NCBI RefSeq assembly: GCF_036555685.1 | Contig: NZ_DATBKY010000004.1 | Span: forward strand, 5,695-69,694 | Length of the DNA stretch: 64,000 bases | Direction of reading: 5' to 3' | Source of the DNA: Actinophytocola sp036555685 | GTDB lineage: Bacteria; Actinomycetota; Actinomycetes; Mycobacteriales; Pseudonocardiaceae | Part shown: one piece after another, positions 15,977 to 22,809 of the stretch | How positions within the stretch are numbered: position 1 is the first letter of the stretch | How the letters are laid out: every line of letters starts with the position of its first letter | Made by a program: the position numbers and the translations under genes | The notes under the pieces: generated by a model | Database searches by the model: none | What the model was told of the DNA's origin: nothing | Seen by the model: only the letters and a program-made list of their open reading frames with translations

Positions 15977-16363
15977 TTGGACGCCGCCTTGGACGTTGCC
16001 GCGTCGGTCGTGGTGGGCCTGGTGGCCCTCGTACACGTGTACTTCCTGGTCCTCGAGATGTTCCTGTGGCGCACGCCGCGAGTGCGCGCGATCTTCGGCA
16101 CCACCGAGGAGGTGGCCGAGTCCAGCGCCGTGCTCGCGGCGAACCAGGGGCTCTACAACGGGTTCCTCGCCGCGGGCCTGGTCTTCGGGCTCGTCGCGGG
16201 CGGCCCGGACGCCAGCGTCGGCTTCCCGGTCACGGTGTTCTTCCTGGCCTGCGTGATCGTGGCCGGCCTCTACGGCGCGGCTACCGCGAACCGGCGCATC
16301 CTGCTCGTGCAGGCGCTGCCGGGGGCGGTCGCATTAGGACTCGTGCTGTTCGCGCACTCGTGA
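15977..16363 (+). CDS. DUF1304 family membrane protein
   Basis: 128 residues, four membrane helices. VALVHVYFLVLEMFLW and AANQGLYNGFLAAGLVFGL are the conserved stretches of DUF1304, with a His/Glu pair in helix 1 and the N-Q-G-L-Y-N motif in helix 2. The biochemical role is unknown. The TTG start at 15977 follows GGAGG by five bases. It is the last gene of the symporter operon and is followed by a hairpin terminator. Confidence 0.85.
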   Translation: MDAALDVAASVVVGLVALVHVYFLVLEMFLWRTPRVRAIFGTTEEVAESSAVLAANQGLYNGFLAAGLVFGLVAGGPDASVGFPVTVFFLACVIVAGLYGAATANRRILLVQALPGAVALGLVLFAHS

Positions 16364-16376
16364 GGCTGGTGCCCCC

Positions 16377-16403
16377 GGCGGTCAGCCCGGGGGACTGACC
16401 GCC
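16377..16403 (+). terminator. Hairpin after the symporter operon
   Basis: GGCGGTCAG (16377-16385) pairs perfectly with CTGACCGCC (16395-16403) across a nine-base loop, 14 bases after the DUF1304 stop. This is a strong GC-rich stem without a U-tract. Confidence 0.65.
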
Positions 16404-16416
16404 GAGGGAAGGAGGC

Positions 16417-16450
16417 GATCCCGCCAGCTGGTCGTTCAACTCGCGGGATC
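16417..16450. terminator. Second hairpin, probably for the opposing small gene
   Basis: GATCCCGC (16417-16424) and GCGGGATC (16443-16450) form a perfect 8-bp stem with an 18-base loop. It sits between the symporter operon and the convergent 16516-16683 gene and may end transcription from either side. Confidence 0.4.
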
Positions 16451-16515
16451 TGGGACACGCGCGCTCCCGGGCGCGGCGCGGCCGTGACTGTTGGCGTACC
16501 CGTCCGGACGCACGG

Positions 16516-16683
16516 TCAACCTTGCGGACGGGTGTCCTCCCAACGGTGATCCTCGTCCGGGGGCAGCTCCGGCTCTCGCCATTCCTCCGCCCGGCTCGGC
16601 CGGTTGGCGTGCAGCATGCCGTCCAGCTCGTGCTTGAGGTTGTCGTCCTGCCGGGGGCCGTGTGTGTCGCTCTCACGGTGCAT
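16516..16683 (-). CDS. Small conserved actinobacterial protein
   Basis: 55 residues, MHRESDTHGPRQDDNLKHEL then RAEEWREPELPPDED. From memory, a charged small protein with the layout RESDxHGPRxDDxLxxE...AEEWREPE is widespread in actinomycetes as an uncharacterised family. GGAGG lies 7-8 bases before the ATG at 16683, so it is likely translated. It is highly acidic, has no cysteine and is probably largely unstructured. No function is known to me. Confidence 0.75.
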   Translation of the reverse strand: MHRESDTHGPRQDDNLKHELDGMLHANRPSRAEEWREPELPPDEDHRWEDTRPQG

Positions 16684-16783
16684 GGGCGCTACCTCCATTC
16701 GCGTGTGGTCTGCGGCTACCCAACCGTCCAATCGGCGAAACCCCGCCGAGTTTGGCGAGGTCAGCGGCGGGTAGCCGATCAGC

Positions 16784-17392
16784 ATGGGTGCCGAGGAGTT
16801 CGTGCCCGCACGCGCGGGCCTGGGCAAGTTGCGTACCGCGGCCGCCTCCTGCCGGGGGTGCGAGCTGTACAAGAACGCGACGCAGACGGTGTTCGGGGCC
16901 GGACCGGCCGACGCGCGGGTAGTGGTCGTCGGCGAGGTGCCGGGCGACCAGGAGGACCGCCAGGGTGAGCCCTTCGTGGGACCGGCCGGTCGCCTGCTGG
17001 ACCGGGCGTTCGACGACGCCGGCCTCGACCGCTCGACCACGTACGTGACGAACGCCGTGAAGCACTTCAAGTTCGTCGAGCGGGGCAAACGGCGCATCCA
17101 CAAGACGCCTTCGCGTACGGAGATCGTGGCGTGCCGTCCGTGGCTCGACGCCGAGCTGGACCGGGTCGGTCCGGAGCTCGTGGTCGCGCTCGGTGCGGTC
17201 GCCGCGAAGGCGTTGCTGGGGCAGGACTTCCGGGTCACGAAGGAGCGCGGCAAGGTCCTGCCGATGGGCGAGCGGGACCAGCGCGTGCTGGCGACCGTCC
17301 ATCCGTCCTCGATACTGCGCTCCGACGACCGCGAGGCGGCCTACCAGGGGCTGGTGGCCGACCTCGCGGTCGCGGCGAAGGCGCTGCGCTAG
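16784..17392 (+). CDS. udgX: UdgX-type uracil-DNA binding glycosylase
   Basis: 202 residues. Family-4-like uracil-DNA glycosylase fold: C23-x2-C26 and C117 for the Fe-S cluster, GEVPGDQEDRQGEPFVGPAG for uracil binding, and HPSS at the C-terminal catalytic loop. The insert K102-R-R-I-H106 is the signature of UdgX, whose histidine forms a covalent bond to the abasic sugar after removing uracil. It therefore seals uracil sites rather than releasing them. The ATG at 16784 fits the family length. Convergent with the membrane gene at 17399. Confidence 0.92.
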   Translation: MGAEEFVPARAGLGKLRTAAASCRGCELYKNATQTVFGAGPADARVVVVGEVPGDQEDRQGEPFVGPAGRLLDRAFDDAGLDRSTTYVTNAVKHFKFVERGKRRIHKTPSRTEIVACRPWLDAELDRVGPELVVALGAVAAKALLGQDFRVTKERGKVLPMGERDQRVLATVHPSSILRSDDREAAYQGLVADLAVAAKALR

Positions 17393-17398
17393 TGCCGG

Positions 17399-17914
17399 TC
17401 AGCGGACGACGCGGCGGTAACGCTGCATCCGGCGCGGGCCGGGCATGGCCATGCGGCGGATGAGGTAGGTGAGCACGCCACCGATGACCAGCCACAGGAT
17501 CGCGGCGAGGCCCTCGTTCAACAGCGTGGCGAGCTTCGCGTTGCCCGGGGTGAACAGCCCGGTCAGGCCCAGCGTGATGCCCGAAGCCCAGCCGTCCACA
17601 AAGGAGGCGAAGCCGTTACTCATGTTCGCGTTGCCCAGCACCAGCACGATGTGCACGCCGAGCACGACGGCGAACAGCGCGCAGATGACCGTGATGGCCG
17701 TGCAGACGATGTTGACCGTCCGGATCCGCCGGTAGTCCGGGTTGGCGACGCCCTCCTCCTCGACGATCTCGTCCTCGTACGGGCCGCTGGTGCGGCGCGC
17801 GGAGACCGGCGGCGGTTCGGGCATCCGGGACGCTGCGGGATCCCGCGGCAGCGGGGGCTCGGCGGCGGGGTAGGGATCGAGCCGGGTTCGGTCGGGGTCC
17901 TGCTCGTAACGCAT
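17399..17914 (-). CDS. Membrane protein of unknown function
   Basis: 171 residues. The first ~65 are a cytoplasmic, proline- and acid-rich stretch (EDEIVEEEGVANPDYRRIRTVN). A long hydrophobic helix (IVCTAITVICALFAVVLGVHIVLVL) follows, then an outside loop with GFASFVDGWASGITLGLTGLF and a second pair of helices ending in LAAILWLVIGGVLTYLIRRM. The basic tail (RRMQRYRRVVR) should be cytoplasmic. The ATG at 17914 has GAGGAA upstream. It stops six bases from the convergent udgX stop. No family name is recognised. Confidence 0.75.
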   Translation of the reverse strand: MRYEQDPDRTRLDPYPAAEPPLPRDPAASRMPEPPPVSARRTSGPYEDEIVEEEGVANPDYRRIRTVNIVCTAITVICALFAVVLGVHIVLVLGNANMSNGFASFVDGWASGITLGLTGLFTPGNAKLATLLNEGLAAILWLVIGGVLTYLIRRMAMPGPRRMQRYRRVVR

Positions 17915-18025
17915 GGTTCCTCGCAAGTCTCGACAGCTTTGTCCAGTACGGGATTCCCCGTGCGGGTACCGGCAAACCGGAGCGCGCCGATACTGCGGCC
18001 GGCCCGGCGGCGTTAGCCTGCGCGT

Positions 18026-19120
18026 GTGCGGTTGAGTGCGGTCCGGATACGCGCCGCCATGCGGCGGCGGCGGTTGGCGCTGCGCCGGATGGGGCTGCCG
18101 ATCCTGCAGTGCGCGGTCGCGGCAGGCCTGGCGTGGCTGGTCGCGTCCGAGGTTTTCGGCCACCCCCGGCCGTTCTTCGCGCCCATCGCGGTGATCATCT
18201 GCATCGGGGTCGGGCTGGGGCAGCAGCGGCTGCGGCGGGTCGTCGAGCTGGTCGTCGGGGTGAGCGTGGGGATCGGGGTCGGGGACCTGCTCGTCTCGAT
18301 CATCGGGACCGGGTTCTGGCAGCTCGCCCTCGTGCTCGCGCTCGCGATGACCGCCGCCGTGCTGCTCGGCGGCGGGCCGCTCATCGTGCTGCAGGCCGGG
18401 TCGTCCGCGATCCTCGTCGCGACGCTGCTCCCACCCGGCGGCACCGCAGGCGTCGACCGGATGCTCGACGCGCTCATCGGCGGCGTGCTCGGCATCGCGG
18501 CGATCGCGGTACTGCCTGGCAACCCGCCGGGGATGGCGCGCCGGCACGCCGACCAATTGGTCAACGAGCTCACCGTCGCGCTGAACAGTGCCGCCGACGC
18601 GTTCGAGCGCCGCGACGCCCGGCTCGCCGCGGACGCGCTGCGTCGCATCCGCACCCAGCAACCCATCGACGACTACCGCGACGCGCTGCGCACCGCGCGG
18701 GAGATCCTCGTCATCTCGCCGCTGCACCGCCGCCAGCGTCACCTGCTGAGGTCCTACGTGGACGCCGCCGAGCCGCTCGACCACGCGCTGCGCAACTGCC
18801 GCGTGCTGCTGCGGCGTACGCACGGTGCGCTCGTCGACGACGAGCCCGGGTCGCCCGGCCTGACCGCCGGCCTGCGCAAGCTGGCCGCCGCGAGCGAGGT
18901 GCTCGCGGCGTCGCTCGAAGCGTCGCCGGCCGACGCGCGGGCGGCGCTGCGCGCGGCCGGGTCCACAGTCGACACCGAGCTGCTGTCACACAGCGGCTTC
19001 TCCACGCAGGTGGTCGCGGCCCAGCTGCGGTCGATGACCGTCGACCTGCTCCAGGCCACCGGCCTGCGGCACGACGAGGCCCGCGCGCTGCTGCCCGCGA
19101 TCAACCATCCCGAGAGCTGA
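18026..19120 (+). CDS. FUSC-family membrane protein (aromatic acid exporter-like)
   Basis: 364 residues. Five or six helices cover residues 25-165 (LAWLVASEVFGHPRPFFAPIAVIICIGVGLGQQ is the FUSC signature region). A soluble helical half of ~190 residues follows (RHADQLVNELTVALNSAADAFERRDARLAADALRRI). FUSC proteins are thought to export aromatic acids or similar anions. This length equals a single-module member. The GTG at 18026 is preceded by TAGCCT at 18014-18019, six bases away, suggesting a leaderless transcript. Its 3' end overlaps the convergent 19101-19772 gene by 20 bases. Confidence 0.82.
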   Translation: MRLSAVRIRAAMRRRRLALRRMGLPILQCAVAAGLAWLVASEVFGHPRPFFAPIAVIICIGVGLGQQRLRRVVELVVGVSVGIGVGDLLVSIIGTGFWQLALVLALAMTAAVLLGGGPLIVLQAGSSAILVATLLPPGGTAGVDRMLDALIGGVLGIAAIAVLPGNPPGMARRHADQLVNELTVALNSAADAFERRDARLAADALRRIRTQQPIDDYRDALRTAREILVISPLHRRQRHLLRSYVDAAEPLDHALRNCRVLLRRTHGALVDDEPGSPGLTAGLRKLAAASEVLAASLEASPADARAALRAAGSTVDTELLSHSGFSTQVVAAQLRSMTVDLLQATGLRHDEARALLPAINHPES

Positions 19121-19772
19121 GCGCGTTCATCTCCGGGCTGCCCAGGATCCGCTTTCCCGGGTCGGCGCCGCGGGCCAGCGCGAGCATCGCCCGGCCGACG
19201 ACCTCCGTGGTCGTGATGTGGCTGCCCGCCACCAGCCGCAGCAGCGGGTAGAGCAGCGAGGTGACCCGGTAGATCGTCCGGTACAGCGTGACCTTCGACC
19301 GCGCGCCGTGCCGCGGCTGGATGTAGCCCGGCCGCAGGACGTACGCCTTGAGCGAGGTCGCCAGCAGCGCGTTCTCGGTACGCCCGCGCACCCGTGCCCA
19401 CATGACACGGCCCCGCTCCGTGCTGTCCGCGCCCTGCCCTGACACGTACACGAACGTCGCGGCCGGATTCACCGCGGCGACGGCCCCGGCCACCGACATG
19501 GTCAGCTCGTACGTGACGCGCGTGTAGTCCGCCTCCTTCATGCCCGCGGACGGCACGCCGAGGCAGAAGAAGCATGCGTCCACACCGGACAGCTCGGCGA
19601 CGCCGGACAGGTCGAACAGGTCCTGACGGAGCACCTCGTGGAACTTCGGGTCATCGATCCCGGCGGAGCTGCGCCCGATCGCGACGACCGACTCCACGTC
19701 GCCCGCGAGCAGGCATTCCCGCACCACACCTTGGCCGACCATGCCGGTCGCGCCGAACACCAGCACCTTCAT
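19101..19772 (-). CDS. NAD(P)-binding atypical SDR/epimerase-like protein
   Basis: 223 residues. A Rossmann fold with MKVLVFGATGMVGQGVVRECL (GATGxxG) at the N-terminus. FVYVSGQGADST and AYVLRPGYIQPRHG mark the substrate side. ADYTRVTYELTMSVAGA fits atypical SDRs of the NAD(P)H-binding type found in actinomycetes. The Y-x3-K motif is not evident, so a sensor or non-canonical reductase role is possible. The ATG at 19772 begins the Rossmann strand, so the start is secure. Overlaps the FUSC gene end by 20 bases. Confidence 0.82.
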   Translation of the reverse strand: MKVLVFGATGMVGQGVVRECLLAGDVESVVAIGRSSAGIDDPKFHEVLRQDLFDLSGVAELSGVDACFFCLGVPSAGMKEADYTRVTYELTMSVAGAVAAVNPAATFVYVSGQGADSTERGRVMWARVRGRTENALLATSLKAYVLRPGYIQPRHGARSKVTLYRTIYRVTSLLYPLLRLVAGSHITTTEVVGRAMLALARGADPGKRILGSPEMNALSSRDG

Positions 19773-19873
19773 CCGCGCGACAGTAGTACGAGGCCGCTCC
19801 CCGAGGTCGCCGCCCTCGTGCTCGCGGCGCCGGACGGGTTTTGCCAAGGCAGCTGCGGGGAAACACGCACGGT

Positions 19874-20689
19874 ATGCGAGTGGCGACCCAGAACCTGTTG
19901 GGACGGCAGCAGGACTGGCCGGACCGCAGGCCCGCGCTGGTGACGGGGCTGCGCAAGCTGGATCCCGACATCGTGCTGTTCCAGGAGGCGATCGTCACCG
20001 ACGACTACGACCAGCCCACGGACCTGCTCGGCGACGAGTACGAGATCGTCCACCACAAGATCCGCGAGCCCGACGGGTCCGGCATCTCGATCGCCAGTCG
20101 CTGGCCGTTCGGTCCGGCCCGCGGGATCGACCTACAGGTCAACGAACGCACGGCGGACTTCCCCGCCAGCGCGCTCGTCGTGGACGTGCGGTGGCCGGAC
20201 CGCGAGGTGCCGCTGCTCGTGGTCAACCACAAGCCGTCCTGGCCCACCCCGGTGGAGTACGAGCGCGAGGTGCAGGCGACGACCACCGCGCGGGCCGTCG
20301 AGGAGATCGTCGAGCGAACCGGCCAGCACGTCCTCCTCGGCGGGGACTTCGACGCGATGCCGGACGCGGCGAGCATCCGGTTCTGGCGCGGCCTGCAGTC
20401 GCTGCACGGGGTCAGCGTCGCCTACCGCGACGTCTGGGAGCTGACGCACGGCGCCGAGCCGGGGCCCACCTTCTCGATCACGGAGTGCCCGGTGATCGCG
20501 GCCGAGTGGCAGACCGAGCTCGACCGCCGGATCGACTACCTGTTCGTCCGCTGCGGCCGGCGTGGCCCGACAATGACGGTCCAGCACTGCGCGCGGACGT
20601 TCGACGAGCCGGTCGACGGCGCGTGGGGCAGTGACCACTTCGGACTCGTCGCCGACCTCGAGCCACTCGACGTGGCGATCAGCGGTTGA
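19874..20689 (+). CDS. Endonuclease/exonuclease/phosphatase (EEP) family hydrolase
   Basis: 271 residues. EEP motifs are in order: MRVATQNLLG (Asn), LDPDIVLFQEAI (Glu), LLGGDFDAMPDA (GDFD/N), DRRIDYLFV and GSDHFGLVADL (SDH). Members cleave phosphodiesters in DNA, RNA, lipids or sugar phosphates with Mg2+; there is no signal peptide, so an intracellular nuclease or phosphatase is most likely. The ATG at 19874 is chosen because the fold begins immediately after it. It is divergent from the gene at 19772. Confidence 0.86.
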   Translation: MRVATQNLLGRQQDWPDRRPALVTGLRKLDPDIVLFQEAIVTDDYDQPTDLLGDEYEIVHHKIREPDGSGISIASRWPFGPARGIDLQVNERTADFPASALVVDVRWPDREVPLLVVNHKPSWPTPVEYEREVQATTTARAVEEIVERTGQHVLLGGDFDAMPDAASIRFWRGLQSLHGVSVAYRDVWELTHGAEPGPTFSITECPVIAAEWQTELDRRIDYLFVRCGRRGPTMTVQHCARTFDEPVDGAWGSDHFGLVADLEPLDVAISG

Positions 20690-20708
20690 CAACGGGCCCG
20701 GCCGGGTC

Positions 20709-20933
20709 TTACTGAAGGTAGCCCTCCACCACGTTCGTCGGCCTGACCTCGGCGTCGTCGGGGTTCTCGCCTGCCGCGCGGCGGGCCCGCCGCTGGCGGA
20801 GGAGGTCCCAGCACCTGTCGAGCTCGACCTCGAGGTCCTTCAGCCGCTGTGGGTCGGGCTCCCCGCCACGCTCGAGCCGGTGCTCCTCGTCGATGAGCTC
20901 TCCGATACGGGACGAGAGCTGCTTGTCGTCCAT
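20709..20933 (-). CDS. DUF2630 family protein
   Basis: 74 residues. MDDKQLSSRIGELIDEEHRL, then LKDLEVELDRCWDLLRQRRARR and NPDDAEVRPTNVVEGYLQ, is the full DUF2630 pattern: two helices and a fixed tail R-P-x-x-V-V-E-x-Y-L-Q. It is widely conserved in actinobacteria and of unknown function; the coiled coil suggests a dimer. The upstream AGGAAAGGG suits the ATG at 20933. It ends 19 bases from the convergent EEP gene stop. Confidence 0.88.
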   Translation of the reverse strand: MDDKQLSSRIGELIDEEHRLERGGEPDPQRLKDLEVELDRCWDLLRQRRARRAAGENPDDAEVRPTNVVEGYLQ

Positions 20934-21012
20934 GCGCGACCCCTTTCCTCGATCCCATGCTCGCAGATCGCCCGGGCGACGGCCCGTGCACGTGCCGACG
21001 CCCACGAGCCAG

Positions 21013-21090
21013 GGCCGGCGGACGTCTGCCGAGGCAGAACTCGTTGCCTCCCGGGTCTTGCAGGACCATCCATCGAGTGCCGTTGCCCGC
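21013..21090 (-). pseudogene. Remnant of a VOC (glyoxalase-like) protein
   Basis: About 26 codons read GNGTRWMVLQDPGGNEFCL then GRRPP. This matches the C-terminal strand of VOC-family proteins (W-x-V-x-x-D-P-E-G-N-E-F-C), including the metal-ligand glutamate. A TGA lies in frame immediately upstream, so only the tail is left. It is squeezed between treZ and the DUF2630 gene. Confidence 0.5.
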
Positions 21091-21096
21091 TCATCA

Positions 21097-22809
21097 TCAG
21101 ACCACCGCGAACGACTCGGGCGGCAGCCGCACGTGGGTGCCGGTCACGTCGGGCTCGGCCGAGGACAGAAGGACCGCCGTCGGCCGGCGGTCCAGGAGGA
21201 TCTTGGCCTCCGTCGTGCCGAGGTTGACCAGGACCCGGCGCTCGGCGCGGTGCAGCACCAGCCAGGAGTCGCCGGTGTCGACCGCGAAGTGGTCCAGCCG
21301 GGGGTCGGCCAGCTCGGGATGTGTGCGGCGCAGGGCGATCAGCGCGCGGTAGGTCTCGTAGACCTCCCGATGGGACGGTTCGGACAGCTCGGCCCAGCGC
21401 AGTGTCGAGGCGCGCACGGTCTCGGGGGACATGGGGTCGGGGACCTCGGACTCGCCCCAGCCGTGTTCGGCGAACTCCTCGCGCCGGCCATCGCGGACGG
21501 CCGCTGCCAGCTCGAGGTCCTCGAACGACGCGAAGAACTGCCACGGCGTGCTCGCCGCCCACTCCTCGCCCATGAAGATCATCGGCGTGTACGGCGAGCA
21601 CAGCACGATCGCCGCACCGCACAGCATGCGGGCCGGCGAGATCGTCGCGGTCATCCGGTCGCCCTGCGCGCGGTTGCCGATCTGGTCGTGGTTCTGCAGG
21701 TAGATCAGGAACCGATGGCCGGAGTGGCGGTGCGGGTCGATCGGGCGGCCGTGCGTGCGGCCGCGGAACGACGACCACGTGCCCGCGTGGAAGAACGCCC
21801 GCCGCAGCGTCGTCGGCAGCGCGCCGGGCGCGGCGAAGTCGTGGTAGTAGCCGTCGGTCTCGCCGGTCAGCGTCACGTGCAGTGCGTGGTGCAGGTCGTC
21901 GCACCACTGCGCCGCCAGGCCGTAGCCGCCCGCGTCGCGCGTGGTGACCAGCTTCGGGTCGTTGAGGTCGGACTCGGCGATGAGGTGCAGCGGGCGGCGC
22001 AGGCCGGCGGCGAGCGCGTCGACCTCGGCGGCCATCGCCTCCAGAAGGTGGGTCGCGCCCTTGTCGACCAGCGCGTGCACGGCATCGAGCCGCAGCCCGT
22101 CGAGGTGGAAGTCGCGCAGCCAGCCGAGCGCGTTGTCGAGCACGTACCGCCGGACCTCGTCGGAGTCGGGGCCGTCAAGGTTCAGCGCGGGACCCCAGAT
22201 CGTACGTCCGGCGAAGTACGGCCCGAACCGGTCGAGGTACGCGCCCGACGGGCCGAGGTGGTTGTAGACCACGTCGAGCAGCACGCCCAGGCCGCGCGCA
22301 TGGCACGCGTCGACGAACCGCTTGAACGCGTCCGGCCCGCCGTACGGCTCGTGCACCGCACCCCACGCGACGCCGTCGTAACCCCAGCCCGCGGTCCCGT
22401 CGAACGCGTTGACCGGCAACACCTCCACGAAGTCGACGCCCAGGTCGACGAGGTGATCGAGGCGCGCGAGCGCCGCGTCGAACGTGCCCTCAGGGGTGAA
22501 CGTGCCGATGTGCAGCTCGTAGATCACCGAGCCGGCGAGCGGCCGGCCGGTCCAGGCCTGGTCGGTCCAGGCGAACGCGCCGTGGTCGTACCGCCGCGAC
22601 GGACCGTGTACGCCGCTGGGCAGCCAGGACGAGCGCGGGTCGGGCAGCGGTGTGTCCTCGTCGTCGAGGAGATAGGCGTAGTCGCTGACCTCTCCGGCGG
22701 CATCGGCGTGCCACCAGCCGCGGTCGTCACGCGTCATGTCGTGCGTGGTGCCGTCGGCGACGAGGCGGACGCGGTCGCGGTGCGGGGCCCACACGGCGAA
22801 GGGGGTCAC
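21097..22809 (-). CDS. treZ: Malto-oligosyltrehalose trehalohydrolase
   Basis: 570 residues. It cuts trehalose from the maltooligosyl-trehalose made by TreY. An N-terminal immunoglobulin-like domain (FAVWAPHRDRVRLVADG) precedes the GH13 barrel: VLLDVVYNHLGPSG, DGLRLDAVHAL (nucleophile Asp), HLIAESDLNDP (acid/base Glu) and YLQNHDQIGNRAQGDR. IYELHIGTFTPEGTFDAAL is typical for TreZ. The GTG at 22809 overlaps the treY stop (GTGA), so the genes are translationally coupled. It ends the treX-treY-treZ run. Confidence 0.95.
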   Translation of the reverse strand: MTPFAVWAPHRDRVRLVADGTTHDMTRDDRGWWHADAAGEVSDYAYLLDDEDTPLPDPRSSWLPSGVHGPSRRYDHGAFAWTDQAWTGRPLAGSVIYELHIGTFTPEGTFDAALARLDHLVDLGVDFVEVLPVNAFDGTAGWGYDGVAWGAVHEPYGGPDAFKRFVDACHARGLGVLLDVVYNHLGPSGAYLDRFGPYFAGRTIWGPALNLDGPDSDEVRRYVLDNALGWLRDFHLDGLRLDAVHALVDKGATHLLEAMAAEVDALAAGLRRPLHLIAESDLNDPKLVTTRDAGGYGLAAQWCDDLHHALHVTLTGETDGYYHDFAAPGALPTTLRRAFFHAGTWSSFRGRTHGRPIDPHRHSGHRFLIYLQNHDQIGNRAQGDRMTATISPARMLCGAAIVLCSPYTPMIFMGEEWAASTPWQFFASFEDLELAAAVRDGRREEFAEHGWGESEVPDPMSPETVRASTLRWAELSEPSHREVYETYRALIALRRTHPELADPRLDHFAVDTGDSWLVLHRAERRVLVNLGTTEAKILLDRRPTAVLLSSAEPDVTGTHVRLPPESFAVV

